Shown here in pieces: positions 22,481 to 34,862 of a stretch of 64,000 nucleotides of DNA. Each line of letters starts with the position of its first letter. Position 1 is the first letter of the stretch. A model generated the notes under the pieces. That model saw nothing but the letters and a program-made list of their open reading frames with translations, was not told the DNA's origin and made no database searches. The position numbers and the translations under genes were made by a program. The stretch is from positions 62,001 through 126,000 of the forward strand of contig CAVPJC010000012.1 of the NCBI GenBank assembly GCA_963705155.1. Reading direction: 5' to 3'. Source of the stretch: CAVPJC01 sp963705155 (GTDB lineage: Bacteria; Chloroflexota; Anaerolineae; Anaerolineales; UBA4823).

Positions 22481-22830
22481 TAAAATCTCTCCTATTCCTA
22501 AATATTGTCATTAAGGGGAACACCAAAGCGCACTTCCCTCCAAAGAAAACTGCCGTTACGTGGTAGGTGCTTTTCCCGCCAGCCTGGCCAGAGCCTGGCG
22601 AAACCATTCTCCGTTTTTCTCCGCGCCCTCCGCGTCTCCGCGTGACACACAGCTTTCTTGGCGAAGGCTGGCGCTTTCCTGGCCCAGAGCAATCTGGTTT
22701 TACCTGTGGTTCATGGCCCAGGAGCGTCTATTCTCTCCCGGTCACTTTCCTCAGATCCATTATAAATAGAACTGACGTTCTTGTCGAGCAAATCGTCAAT
22801 GGATATATTATAGATTATAATTGTCGCATT
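22481..22830. other. Intergenic gap with no gene seen
   Basis: I see no coding region or RNA in these 350 bases. An AT-rich stretch (22765-22830) just before the cyclase start probably holds its promoter, but I could not fix a clear -35/-10 pair or a ribosome binding site. Confidence 0.5.
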
Positions 22831-25800
22831 ATGACAGCCAATCATGATCCCGGGGCGGCAGATCAGGAGATCGCACAGATCGAGCGGGCGATTTCTGCCC
22901 TGGAAGCCCAGAGCGGTCTTCTGGGCAACGAAGTGGTGGAAACCACGCTGGCGCCCTTGCGCGCCAGGCTTGCCGTGCTGCTCGACAGCGCCGCACTGCA
23001 CCACAGCGCCGAGCCGCGCCCGGCAGCTGCCCCGGCCCGGCCATCTGAAGAACAGCCAGCCCTCGGCGAACAGCGCAAGCTGGTCACCGTGCTCTTCGCC
23101 GATCTGGTCGACTTCACCGCCATGTCCGAAAAGCTCGACCCCGAGGATGTGCGCGAGATCATCAACGAATATTTTAAACGCTGGACGGCCTGCATTGAAC
23201 AGCACGGCGGCCTGGTTGAGAAATTCATCGGCGACGCCGTCATGGCCGTTTTTGGTCTGTCGGCCGCACACGAAGACGACCCCGAGAATGCGATCTTTAC
23301 GCGCGCTGGCGATGCAGCCCGCCCTGGAGACCCTGAACAACGAGCTGGAGCGCACGCGTGGGCTGCGCCTGGCCATGCGGGTGGGCATCCACACCGGGCC
23401 GGTGGTGGTCAGCTTCCTGGGCGAGCGCAAGGGCCAGGATTTCGTCGTGGTAGGCGACTCGGTCAACCTGACCAGCCGCCTGCAGGCGGCTGCGCCCCCC
23501 GGGGGCCTCCTGATCTCGCACGACACCTACCGGCATGTGCGCGGCATCTTCGATGTGCGCCCCCTGGAGCCGCTCAGCCTGAAGGGCAAACGCGAACCGG
23601 TGCAGGCGTATCTGGTCCTCACGGCCAAACCGCGTGCCTTTCGCACCACCACGCGCGGCGTTGAAGGCATCGACACCCGCATGGTTGGCCGTGAAGCCGA
23701 CTTACAGCGTCTTCAAGAAGCTGTGTCTGCCGCATTTGAGGACGGCGAGCTGCAAATGGTGATGGTGATTGGCGAGGCCGGCATCGGCAAATCGCGCCTG
23801 CTGGCCGAGTTCAATGCCTGGGCCGAGCTGATTCCAGAGCGCATTCGTTATTTCAAAGGCCGGGCCGTGCCAGCCATGCAGAATTTACCCAACTCCCTGC
23901 TGCGCGACCTGTTCTCCTTCCGATTTCAGATCCAGGACAGCGATCCTCCGCCGGTGGTGTGGGAGAAAATGGAACAGGGCATTGGCGGTGCGGCCTCCGG
24001 CGCAAACCCTGCGGCAATTTCCAGGATCGAAACCGGCCAACCGCAGCCTGAGCCCGCCAGCCCTGCTCCACACAGCGAAATCAACATGCGCGCTCATTTC
24101 ATCGGGCAGTTGTTGGGCTTCGACTTCAGCGACAGCCCATTCCTGAGCGGCCTGCGCCAGAATGTGGGGCATGCCGATTATGTCAGGCAAATTCGTGACC
24201 GCGCCATGGTTTACCTGATCGATTATTTCAAATCCCTTTCAGAATTCGAGCCGGTGATGCTCATGCTGGAAGATCTGCACTGGGCTGACGACAGCTCCCT
24301 CGACATCCTTGAGCAGTTGAGCGCGGCCCTGGTGCAACAGCGCCTGCTGATCATCTGCGCCGCCCGCTCCAGCTTCTTCGAGCGGCGCCCGCCCTGGAAA
24401 ACCATCGAAACCTTCCGCCGCCAGGTTCCCAATTATTCACACATCTACCTGCAGCCGCTCTCCCGCCGGGAAAGCCGCCGGCTGGTTGAGGATATCCTCC
24501 AAAAAGTGGATGACCTGCCCGGCGAGCTGAGCGAACTGGTGGTCAACAGCGCCGAAGGCAATCCGTTCTATGTCGAAGAGCTGATCAAGATGCTGATCGA
24601 GGATGGGGTGATTATCAAAATCCCCCCTGCCGCCACCGACAAAGAGCGCTGGCAGGTGAACCTGTCCCGCCTGGTTGCCGCCCATATTCCCCCCACGTTG
24701 ACCGGGGTGCTGCAAGCGCGTTTCGACAGCCTGCCCGCCGCTGAGCGCCTGCTCTTGCAGCGCGCCTCGGTGATCGGCAGGGTCTTCTGGGATCAGGCCA
24801 TCGAGTTCCTCGAAAACCAATCTCCGATCGATGAGACCGGCGAGGATTTCATCGATCACCTGTCTGCTGTTCTCGCTTCGCTGGGCGCACGCGAGATGAT
24901 CTACCTGCAGCGCCAATCAGCATTCGACCGGACTCACGAATACCTTTTCAAGCACGCATTGCAGCGAGACGTGACCTACGAAAGTGTGCTCAAACGCGAG
25001 CGCCGTATCTACCATGCCGGCGCAGCCCGCTGGCTGGAGAAGGTGACCCGCCACAGCCAGCGCGCGGATGAGTACGCCACGTTGATCGCCGGGCATTACG
25101 ATCTTGCCGGTGAAACCGGCCCTGCCGCCGCCTGGTACCAGCGCGCCGGCGTGCGCGCCGCCGCTCAATTCGCCAACGCTGAGGCCTTGCGCCTGTTCGA
25201 CCGCTCGTTGGAGCTGACCCCGCCCGATCAGGACTCCACGCGCTTCGCCATCTTGCTCGAACGCGAGAAGATCTATGATTTGCGCGGCGAACGCGAGGCA
25301 CAGAACCACGATCTGGAGGCTTTGACTGCCCTGGCAGAAAAACTGGACGATGACCGGCGCCGGGCCGTGGTGAACCTGCACATCGCCCGCCTTGCAGAGG
25401 CAACCGGTGATTACACCAGGGCGATCCAATTTGCGCGCCGGGCAGTCGAATTCGCTCATAAAACCGGTGCTGGTGAGAATGAAGCCAACGGCTACCTTTC
25501 TTGGGGTGGCAGCCTGTGGCGCCAGGCGGAATTTGACGCCGCCCGCCAACAATACGAGCAGGCTCTGAGGCTTTCCCGCACGGCAAATCTCCCCGGTGTT
25601 GAAGCTGACGCTCTGCGCGGGATCGGGGTTATTTACGAAGTGCAGGGCAATTATCCGCAGGCGGGTGAATACTTGCGGGCTGCGCAGCTCATCTACCACC
25701 GAATCAATGACCGCAGCGGTGAAGGCAAGAGCCTGAACAGCCTGGGTGTGCTGACATACCACCTGGGCGACGATGCTAAAGCGCGTGAATATTACGAAGC

Positions 25801-26686
25801 CGCCCTGCGCGTAAAAAACGAGATTGGTGACCGCTACGGCGAGGGGATTGCCCTTACCAACCTGGGCATCCTCGCTCAAAACCAGGGCGATACCACCGCC
25901 TCTCAAAACTATCTGAATCAGAGTGTGAAAATCACCCGCGAGATCAACGATCGGGAGGGAGAGGCCACTGCCCTCAGCGCCCTGGGCGCCAGCGCTCTCT
26001 ACCTGGGGCAATTTCAAACCGCGCAAAGCTATTTCGAACACAGCCTGTCGATTTGCCAGGAAATCGGCGACCGCCAGGGCGAGGCCAGTGTCCTCGCTTG
26101 CCTGGCGCAGCTCTGTTATTATCAAGACGATGACCAGGCGTGCGTGCATTACGGCAGCCAGGGCAAGCAGGTGGCGATCGAAGCAAGCTGCACCTACGAG
26201 CTGCCGTATGCCCTCACCTGGCTGGCGTATGGGCTGCGCCGGCTGGGACATTTCGACGAGGCCCTGGCAGCTCACCAGCAAGCCTGCCAGCTCCGGCTGG
26301 AACAGGAACAACCCGCGCAGGCGCTTGAGAACCTGGCCGGTGCGGCCCGGGTCAACCTGGATCTCGGGCTGGTTGCACAGGCAGAAGCCTCGGCTTTGAG
26401 TATTCTGGAAGAGATTGGCAAGCTCCCGGCCCGCGATATTGAAGAGCCGGCCCGGATTTACCTGGCATGCTACCAGATTCTGAAGGCGGCAGGCAATGGG
26501 CGCGCCCGGGATGCGCTGAAATCAGCCTGCGCCTGGGTGGAAGAACGCGCCTCCAGGATTGAGGACAGACAAACGCGCCAATCCTTCCTCGAAAATGTGC
26601 CCACCAACCGCGAAGCGCTCGCCGAGTGGGGAAAAGCGGCCCAGGCAGGTGAGACAATTCCACCGGAAGGGGGACAGCATGAGTGA
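22831..26686 (+). CDS. Class III nucleotidyl cyclase fused to AAA ATPase and TPR repeats
   Basis: Large cytoplasmic signalling protein of about 1,285 residues. The order is an N-terminal coiled segment, a cyclase domain (about 85-260), a STAND/AAA_16-type ATPase (Walker A GEAGIGKSR; LEDLHWADDSSLD) and TPR repeats to the C-terminus. The cyclase has both metal-binding sites (LFADLVDFT and FIGDAVMAVFG), the EKF lysine and GDSVNLTSR, so it may be active. The frame breaks in a T run near 23300; removing one T restores it. The ATG at 22831 gives the full domain. The last 8 bases overlap the next gene. Confidence 0.85.
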
Positions 26687-27959
26687 GAATCCAATCGCCT
26701 CAACGCCCCTGTTCGCTGCCCTGCCGCCAGACGAGATCCAATACCTGTCGGGCGTGCTGCGCCAGACCAGCTACCCCGCCGGTTCAATTCTTTTCCGTGA
26801 AGGCGACCCCGGCGACCGGTTCTCGGTGATCACCGCAGGACAGGTGGAAATCGTCAAGGCCCTGGATACGCCGGACGAGCGCCCACTGGCTTTGCTGAAC
26901 CCGGGGGAGTTTATTGGAGAGATGAGCCTGTTCTACCGGGGGCGCAAGCGCTCTGCCAGCGCCCGCGCCCTGACCCCGGTGCAGTTGTTGGAGCTGACGC
27001 GGGCCGATTTCGACGCCCTGCTGCAGCGCCGCCCGGAGCTGGCGCTTGCCATCATGCAGGCCATGAGCGAGCGCCTGCGCAACTCGGAGAACGCCACCAT
27101 CCGCGATCTGCAGGAGAAAAACCGCCAGCTGGCCCAGGCTTTTCACCAGCTTCAAGACGCCCAGGCCCAGCTCATCGAGAAAGAGAAGATGGCTCACGAG
27201 CTCAACATGGCCCGGCGCATCCAGGCCAGCATCCTGCCCAGGGAAATCCCCAGCCTGGATGGCTGGCAGCTCGCCGCCCACTGGCAGCCGGCACGCGCCG
27301 TCAGCGGCGATTTCTACGATTTCATCCCCTTCCCGAACGGCGAGTGGGGCCTGGTGATTGGCGATGTGACCGATAAAGGCGTCCCGGCGGCCCTGGTGAT
27401 GGCCACCACACGCAGCGTGATCCGCTCCACCGCCGCCAGCGCCGCCGTGCTCAACCCTCCCACTGGAGATGCAGCCGGGCGCCGAGTTTCTCCCGGCGAG
27501 ATTCTGGCCCGGGCTAACGATCTGCTTTGTCCGGATATGCCGCCCGGCATGTTTGTGACCTGCTTTTTCGCCATCCTGGACCCTGCTTTTGGGCGGCTGC
27601 GCTTTGCCAACGCCGGTCACTGCCTGCCCGGCTGCCGCACCCGGAACGGGGTGGTCGATTTGCATGCCACCGGCATGCCGCTTGGCTGTCTGCCGGGCAT
27701 GGCGTACGAAGAAAAAGAAATTACTTTGGAAGATGGCGACCTGATCCTGTTTTACAGCGACGGGATTGTTGAGGCGCACAACCGCCAGCGCGAGATGTTC
27801 GGCATGCCCCGCCTGAGAGAGCACCTGGCCAGACGGACGGCGCCGGAAACCACCATCGAGCACATGCTGGGCTTGCTGGCAAATTTCACCGGCCCCGACT
27901 GGGAACAGGAAGACGACGTCACCCTGATGACCCTGCAGAAAGCCAACCCTTCATTGTAA
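26679..27959 (+). CDS. Cyclic-nucleotide-binding domain fused to PP2C/SpoIIE phosphatase
   Basis: A 426-residue protein with an N-terminal cyclic-nucleotide-binding domain (residues 5-125; LFREGDPGDRFSVI, GEFIGEMSLFYRGRKRSASARA), a linker coiled coil and a SpoIIE/RsbU-type phosphatase (MARRIQASILP, VSGDFYDFIP, LVIGDVTDKGVPAALVM, FANAGHCLPG, LILFYSDGIVEA). It would dephosphorylate anti-sigma antagonists or similar partners. The start ATGAGTGA overlaps the cyclase stop. A producer and a receiver of a cyclic nucleotide translated together suggests one signalling module. Confidence 0.9.
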   Translation: MSENPIASTPLFAALPPDEIQYLSGVLRQTSYPAGSILFREGDPGDRFSVITAGQVEIVKALDTPDERPLALLNPGEFIGEMSLFYRGRKRSASARALTPVQLLELTRADFDALLQRRPELALAIMQAMSERLRNSENATIRDLQEKNRQLAQAFHQLQDAQAQLIEKEKMAHELNMARRIQASILPREIPSLDGWQLAAHWQPARAVSGDFYDFIPFPNGEWGLVIGDVTDKGVPAALVMATTRSVIRSTAASAAVLNPPTGDAAGRRVSPGEILARANDLLCPDMPPGMFVTCFFAILDPAFGRLRFANAGHCLPGCRTRNGVVDLHATGMPLGCLPGMAYEEKEITLEDGDLILFYSDGIVEAHNRQREMFGMPRLREHLARRTAPETTIEHMLGLLANFTGPDWEQEDDVTLMTLQKANPSL

Positions 27960-28315
27960 AGTCACAATCCGGCCCGCTATGGATCGTCATGGCCTTCGGG
28001 TAGAAGCTAGTTGGAAAGCAATCTAAAATTGTGTGTGGCTTTGACAACTATAATCCACAACTCATGGACACGGATTACACTCGAGCCGCAACGAAACCAT
28101 CATTGTTGAAAATGTTCAACGATGCAGCATAGTTAGATCCATCTACAACGACTGCGGGCTTTGCATTCATACTGCTCATCATAACCACACTTTTAATTCA
28201 GTCATCTGATGGGTTCTGACACTACTATAGGCCATCATTCCAAACTCCAATATGGCGGACCTTCCATTGGGTAGGAACTCATAATCGATCGCTCATCGTC
28301 CCCAACAATATCCTC
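27960..28315. other. Intergenic gap, possibly the decayed 5' end of the restriction gene
   Basis: No reading frame of conserved character is visible in these 356 bases and I see no promoter pair. The far side may hold the true start of the following broken gene. Confidence 0.4.
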
Positions 28316-31300
28316 TTGAAACTTCGGAAGCCTCCACCTTGCCGAGTTGGAACCATCCACACCTTTGGCGCCAGCTCGGCTCTGGCACCAGGATCACCTG
28401 GGAAAAGCCGGGCTGCCATGGGGTTGAACGCTGAGGGTCTGATCCGCGAAATCAACCATATTGAGCGTATCGCGGAAGAAGAGGCAGGCAGGCTGGTTTA
28501 CCTGGTGGAGCTGAAACACATTACGTGGCTATCACCAGGCTCTGGCCCACGCTCTGAGAAATCGGGCGGGTAACTTGTCCTGCTGATACTGACCGCCGAA
28601 TTTACGAGCGACTGGATTTTGTTTTGATCCGAGGACCGGTGCTGCCAGAGCGGGCTCAAAACCGCATCGCTGCGCCGCAGGTTTATCTGCGGCCAGGCGT
28701 GTGTTGACAGTGAACCGCCGCAACCCAGCGCGCAGTGGAACTGCGGGTGTTGCGGCGGTTTTCTTACCGAGATCGACCCGCTCTACCAGTGGGATAAGCT
28801 GCGTTCGGCTTCAGGTAGCCGAATGAGTCGAGCCGCTCTTCAACAACCGGGCGCTTTCTCTGATTACTACCTGAATGAACGCTTGCCCACTAGCCGGAAT
28901 GGCAGGAGGATCTCAGCCAGCCTTACCAATGGCTGCGGACACTGTACAGCGACGTACGCCAGCGTTAGCCGGTTAGTCGGAGGGGGAACTGCGCAGCTCG
29001 GTGTTCGAGCCAGTTTTACAGATGCTGGGTTGGAGATGGAAAGCCGAAAAACCTCCGAAGACGACAGCGCCCAACCCGATTACCGCTTGCAACGCCGGAT
29101 GGCAGGACGATACCTTGCCTGACCTATGTTTGGGATCGCTATTTGGATGGCCCTACCAGCGATAGCCGGGATACTGCCACATGGCGGGAGACCCCGGACA
29201 AACAGCAGTGGGTGTATTGGATAGTTTAAAGGGCAATGGCTGGGTGATGATGACCAACGGTAAGCTGTGGCGGTTATATTCCGCCCGGGCGCACTCGCGC
29301 GCTACTAACTACTATGAGATCGACCTGGAAGAGACGCTGGCTTCGCCCGATCCTGGTCAGGCGTTACGCTATTTCTGGCTGTTTTTTTCCGTGCAGCGTC
29401 ATTTGCCACCCCATCCCTTCACCCTAACCCCTCTCCCCGGGAGAGGTGAGAGATCATTTCTTGACAGGTTGCTGGAAGAATCGGAAAAGTATACCAAAGC
29501 ATTGGGTGAACGCCTGAAAGAGCGGGTTTTTGAGGAAGTTTTCCCTGACTTTGCAGAGGGCTTTATCCAACATTGGCGCAAAAAAGGAGGAACGACAGAA
29601 TTTCAATGATGATAAGCTGAGCCAGGTCTTCCAGGGCACGCTTACTTTTCTGTACCGCCTGCTCTTCCTGTTGTACGCCGAAGCGCATGACTTGCTGCCG
29701 GTGCAGGAGAGCGGGATTAGCTTGTTGATCGCCTCGCTCCAGCGCATGAAGGAAAGCATCGCTCAAAGAGCGGGTCCTATTTTTGGAGGAGGCTGGCGCA
29801 AAACTGGATAAAGCCTATTCTGCCAAATTCCGACGTCATGCTACAGAACTTTGTCGCATCTCTTCCGCACGGTGGATCACGGCGACCCGTCGTTGAATGT
29901 GCCGGTATACAACGGCGGGTTGTTCATCACCTTCGATGGCAAGCCGCCAGTGCTGACGGAAGACGATTCGCCTGAATTGCACAATGCCGTTTTCTTGCTC
30001 GGCATAAAATCCCCGACCGTTTCCTGGCGCTGGGGCTTGACTCGCTGGCGCGTGATCTGGACGATAAAACCTTTGCGCTGGCGATGATCGATTACAAATC
30101 ACTGGGCGTGCGCCAGCTTGGGCTCAATCTACGAAGGCTTGCTGGAGTTCAAGGTGCGCATCGCCACCGAGAAGATGGCTGTCGTCACCGGGAAAAAGCG
30201 GCGAGGAAATCATCCCTTATGCCGAGGCAGCGGAGAAAAAGGGCTTGAAGATCAAAGCCAGCGGGCGCGGCGCGCGCGCCGAGGAAGAGTCAATCCAAAA
30301 GGGCGATGTCTATCTGACGAACGACCGGCACGAGCGCAAGGCCACCGGCAGCTACTACACCCCCGATTACATCGTCAAATACATCGTGCAGCACACCGTC
30401 GGCCCGGCGCTGGATGCAGAAGTTCGAGGCGGTACGGCCCTCAACTGCGCGAGGCGCAGCAGGCCTACCATGCAGGCGGTGGAGCGCCAGAAGGCCTTCA
30501 AGAAGCAGGGCATGAAGGGCGACGACCCCGAAAAGACAGCGCACAGCTACCAGGGTGTGGTCGAGGCGCTGTTCGACCTCCGCGTGCTCGACCCGGCCAT
30601 GGGCAGCGGGCACTTCCTGGTGGAGGCGGTGGATTTCATCACCGACCGTCTGCTGACCTTCCTGAACGCCTTCCCGCTGGAACCCGGTGACCGCGGCCCT
30701 GCGCGACACGCGCCAGACCATCCTGGAAGAGATGCAGCGCCAGGGGGTAAACGTGGACCCGGCGCGCCTGACGGATGTCAATCTGCTCAAGCGGCAAGTG
30801 CTCAAGCGCTGCATCTATGGCGTGGACCTCAACCCGATGGCGGTGGAGCTGGCCAAGGTCAGCCTGTGGCTGGATTGCTTCACCCTGGGCGCGCCGCTGT
30901 CCTTCTGGACCACCACCTGAAATGCGGCAACAGCCTGATCGGGGCAGCGCATCGAAGAAGTGCGCGCTGCACTGGATATGGCTGCCGAGAAAGACCGCCT
31001 GGAGATCCCCATGCTGGCTGGGTTGATGGGCAGCCAGTTTGCGCGGGGGTGATGCTGGCCACCGACCTGATGCGGCATGTAGGCGAGCTTTGGGATGTGA
31101 CGGCAGGGCAAGTGCACGAAAGCCGAGACGCAGTACAGCAAGGCCAACGACGCCCTGGCGCCCTACAAGCGCATTCTGGATGTGTACACCAGCCGCTGGT
31201 TTGGCAACCCGGACACGAAACTGAGCCAGCCAACGCTGCAGTTTTTACGCAAAGACAGCCATGCAGCCTGGTTGAACGATCCCCAAGGTTATGAATACCT

Positions 31301-33022
31301 GAACCAGGATGAACGTAATATCACCGAAATTGCTCTCCAAGGAGGCACGGGAGAAGCACTTCTTTCACTGGGAGCTGGAATTGCCAGAAGTATTCTTCGG
31401 TCCTGGCAAAGCCAGTGCTCAGCAAATTTATCTCAAAGAAAACCCTGGTTTCGACGCTGTCATAGCCAATCCTCCTTACATCAGTTTTGGATTAGGCCGA
31501 GTTGATACTTTAAGCTCCAGTGAAGAACAATTTATCCGGGCAAATTTCATTTCTGCGGAGTATAAAATTAGCATATATGGATTATTCGTAGAATGCGGTT
31601 TAAATAAAATTAGACCAGGCGGAGCAATAGGGATGATTCTCCCTGATAGTTTCATGCAGGGAATGTATTTTTCAAAATTACGAGAATTACTCTTATCCCA
31701 ATCTGGAATTGAAAGGCTTATCGTATTTCGAAAAGATTTTTGGGAAAGTGGCGATGTTGGTTTTCCAACAATTCTGATTTCGCAAAAGTTGACTACAAAA
31801 GATGAGAATTGGAATTATTATGCTACACGATGTGATTTACCAGAAGATTTGGCATATGTAGAAGAAAGATTAATTCAAGGCTCTCAAATTGAGTTCTGGA
31901 AGAATGAGCGTTATAGATTTATCTTGCTAAAATCCACAGCCTTACATTATCTAATAGAGAAGGCAAAATTTAGAGGTATTTCTGCTTTCAATCTCTCGTT
32001 GGCCTGCATCATGGTATTCGTTCTAAGATTGGGCGAGATGAAATAATTTCTAAAGTTCAGTTGAACTCAAGCTGGAAAAAGGCAATAATATCAAGTGGTG
32101 AAATTCGAAGGTATTTACTCGATCCAGACGAAAATTATATCCGAGTCAAGTCAGAAATTCTATTTTCGGGCGGCTGGGATCCAACTGAAATAGAGTATGA
32201 CAAGATCCTAATCAGAAGAACGGGTGAAAATATTATTTCAACACTCGACACAGAGAAGTACTATCATACAAATGCCCTGATTTATGGTACACCACTACAA
32301 AAGCCTTCACAAATACATTTGGGATACTTGGTCTGTTTTATTAATACAGTTCATGGACTGGTTTTATCGCACGACAACAATGAAGACGGGACAGACTTTG
32401 CGCAAGTTGAAATTGATACAATCAATAATTTGCCATCCGAAACATTACCTTCAACACTATTGCTACTAGGCGCACCTTACTGTTTGAACAAGCACAAGAT
32501 TATGTGACAACTATGATCTAGCTGTTCTACTGGCATTGATCGAGGCACGTTAATGAACGTCCGGAGGAAAGCGACATCGTGCACGATTCTTCTGGTGTTT
32601 CTGGCACAGCAGATGATTAAATCTGAATAGGCAGAAGCAGGCAGAGATCAAACGTATTCCTGAACTGGCTGGAAGGGAGACCTGAACGTTCGATCTAACA
32701 AGAATGCCAGTGTTGGCTTAGATTCACTGACTGGGAAAAGCCGGCTGCGCAATTACCTGGGCGATTACCAGAAGGGTGAAAGCGAGCTATCGGTTAACGG
32801 ATTGCAGGACATCCTCTTCAAGAACCGCAACCGGCTGGGGGTCAGCCTGCACGACGCCCGCTTCACGACCCGGCTGGAGGAGGAGTATGACAAAGCCTGG
32901 CAGTCCTGCTACCGGTGAAGGAAAAGCTGAAACGCACCGATGAGCTGATGGATCAGATCGTCTATAAGCTCTACGGGTTGACGGAAGAGGAAATCGCCGT
33001 GGTGGAGGGAAAGAACGCATGA
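28316..33022 (+). pseudogene. Eco57I-type restriction-modification methylase, heavily frameshifted
   Basis: Large bifunctional enzyme: an N-terminal nuclease-type region, an N6-adenine methyltransferase and a target-recognition domain. Visible parts in order are RGPVLPERAQNRIAAPQVYLRP (28625-28690, pieced across frames), FSDYYLNERLP (28856-28888), GWVMMTNGKLWRLYSA (29239-29286), RKATGSYYTPDYIVKYIV (30340-30390), motif I DPAMGSGHF (about 30589-30616) and motif IV NPPY (31468-31479). The end is GLTEEEIAVVEGKNA. More than ten frame breaks occur, more than anywhere else here, so it may be truly decayed. The 5' limit is uncertain. The part after NPPY is clearly AT-richer than the rest. Confidence 0.7.
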
Positions 33023-33903
33023 ACCTACGCGTACACGAACGCTGGCCTACCATCGTTTGATGGACCTGGCGCACAGCCTGACGGCCCGAACTAATAATGA
33101 CGCCTGACCCGAGGGACATCGATCCTGGTGCATGGCACAGCCAGCGAAGCCAGGGCTTTGCTGGAACAAAACAACTTCGACCAGCTGCTTGTAACCGAGA
33201 ATGGGGATGGCATCGGCATGTTGCGCAAGGCAGCATTGGAGGGACAGCTGCCGACAGGCAGGAGATGGTGCTCTGTGTGAACCGATTATGTATCAAAATT
33301 CTCTCCCGGCCAATGCCTCCATCGGCAAAGTCGTGGAATAGTTGGCTGCCCGGCCAAGCTGCCTCGATCCTGGATCAAACCGACCGGGTAGTCGGGTTGG
33401 TGCATATCAGCGACCTGAACCGCCACCCGGTGCGCTTGTATTTCTATTTTGCCGCTGATTTCCGCCGCTGAAATGGGCATGGCGGAGTTGATTGCCCGGG
33501 AAGACCCCGGGAGAGCTGGTATGTCAAAATCCCGCCGTTGTTAACGCAAGAAAATAAACGGATTTTACTGCGAACGAGCCCGACAACCCTTGACACTGAG
33601 TCGCCTGAGTGTGGCCGGGTTTCTTGACTTGGTGCAGGCTTAAAAACTCTGCACACCTGTGGCAGAGTTCTGGTGAAAGATCAGGATGAAGAACGCATTC
33701 TGCTCGAGTATCAGGATCCGGACACACCGGAAAACCCACGCAACCAGGTGATGCACCTGACCAAGTCGCTGGTGAACAAGCCCGGTGATGTCTCCAGGTT
33801 GAACGACGCATCCCGCTTCCTGACCCGATTTCTGCGCCGGATTGAAACCCGGATCATCGCCATTCCGGTAGCTCAGGAAATCCTACCGGCGAAGTGGCCG
33901 TAG
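33019..33903 (+). pseudogene. CBS-domain-like protein next to the restriction gene, frameshifted
   Basis: The ATG at 33019 overlaps the stop of the restriction gene (ATGA). Readings in several frames give RTLAYHRLMDLAHSLTA, ASEARALLEQNNFDQLLVTENGDGIGML and VVGLVHISDLNRHPVRLYFY, which resemble paired CBS domains. They are followed by the helical part NPRNQVMHLTKSLVNKPGDVSRLNDA. No single frame holds more than about 75 residues. I recall similar CBS proteins beside Eco57I-type genes but cannot check this here. Confidence 0.45.
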
Positions 33904-33937
33904 TATCACTTCTCTGACAGAGCGCTGGGCAGTCGAG

Positions 33938-34189
33938 ATGGCAATCGCAGAATTCGACTGCCTGAAGCGGGAGGCTTTCCTTAAGAAGTATGGCTTTGGA
34001 GAGTCGAAGGCGTTTTTTCTCGTTCACAACGGCAAAGAATACGACTCCAAGGCCATCGTGGGAGCGGCTTTCGGTTTCCAGCACCCGCACTCAGGCGCAT
34101 TGAAATTCCATGAGTTCGGCGGTGGGGAATTGACTGTAAAACATAAATTGGAAGAGCTTGGGTTTGATGTGATCGTCATAAAACGTTGA
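33938..34189 (+). CDS. ScoMcrA-like N-terminal head domain protein
   Basis: An 83-residue reading whose motifs AIAEFDCLKREAFLKKYGFG, YDSKAIVGAAFGFQHP and GGGELTVKHKLEELGFDVI match the head domain of Streptomyces McrA-like (Sco5333) restriction enzymes. In that family it sits in front of a DNA-reading and HNH nuclease part, which is absent here. It is therefore a stand-alone domain or the remnant of a larger gene. The same frame is open for some bases upstream. Confidence 0.55.
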   Translation: MAIAEFDCLKREAFLKKYGFGESKAFFLVHNGKEYDSKAIVGAAFGFQHPHSGALKFHEFGGGELTVKHKLEELGFDVIVIKR

Positions 34190-34208
34190 TCATTATAAAG
34201 GAGAACTG

Positions 34209-34769
34209 AATGACCGCTAAAATTGATGAAACAACAGCCCGTAAAATCTTTGAAGACCAATATCCCGATCCTGAATTACGCAAAACGGTGCTGGGCATCT
34301 TTGCGGAGCGATCAACGAAATTAACTATTATGATCGGGATCAATGGGTAATTCACCAGGAGAAAGACATCATCCGTTTGCTGGTTGGGCATTACATTGTG
34401 CTGACGGTCTGGAAAGAAGGCGTGTGGCTTTCATTGGATAAACAACTGGTTGAAGACACCGAATACTCACCGGGGGTTGCAAAACTGGCCGAGTGGGGCT
34501 GGCATGCCGATAATCCTTCAGATCCGGGAGCCTTCCAGACCTACAAAGGCAGGAACAGGAAAAGCGATTTCGCTATCAATGGTTATTACCACATAAGTAA
34601 AGATCATCAGCTAGCCTGGCCGCACATGCGGCGGTTGTTTTTCGAGTTTATATATAAAGCAGTCTATTACGGGCAGAGCATGGATAAGCGTTCGTGGTGG
34701 GATCATGCAGATGGTGTGCTGAAGTATATCCGCAACGAGCTGGGTGTCCATGTGCCGGATCCGGGATAA
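34209..34769 (+). CDS. Conserved protein of unknown function (frameshifted)
   Basis: Begins ATGACCGCTAAA at 34209, nine bases after GGAG. The first frame reads MTAKIDETTARKIFEDQYPD and LRKTVLGIFAE. One missing G near 34308 joins it to AINEINYYDRDQW, then IIRLLVGHYIVLTVWKEGVWLSLD and a C-terminal part with WPHMRRLFFEFIYKAVYYG. The resulting protein is about 187 residues with no recognised catalytic motif. Its place beside the McrA-like head domain suggests a role in the same defence-like region. Confidence 0.6.
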
Positions 34770-34862
34770 AAACTCACCAAATGACGAATTAGTCGGTATT
34801 AAGCTTTTATGCCATTGGTGCGTAGTTTATCCAAAAATAGAATTGGTACTTTGAGGAGTGAT

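Noticed and set aside
24917..26311. Long open frame on the minus strand opposite the cyclase/TPR gene
   Set aside because: It is a GC-rich shadow of the TPR-coding region; it has no family motif, ribosome binding site or sensible start.
28712..28762. A perfect 12-bp hairpin (AACCGCCGCAAC / GTTGCGGCGGTT) followed by TTTTCTT, looking like an intrinsic terminator
   Set aside because: It falls inside sequence that reads, across frames, as the N-terminal part of the Eco57I-type enzyme, and coding homology continues on both sides.
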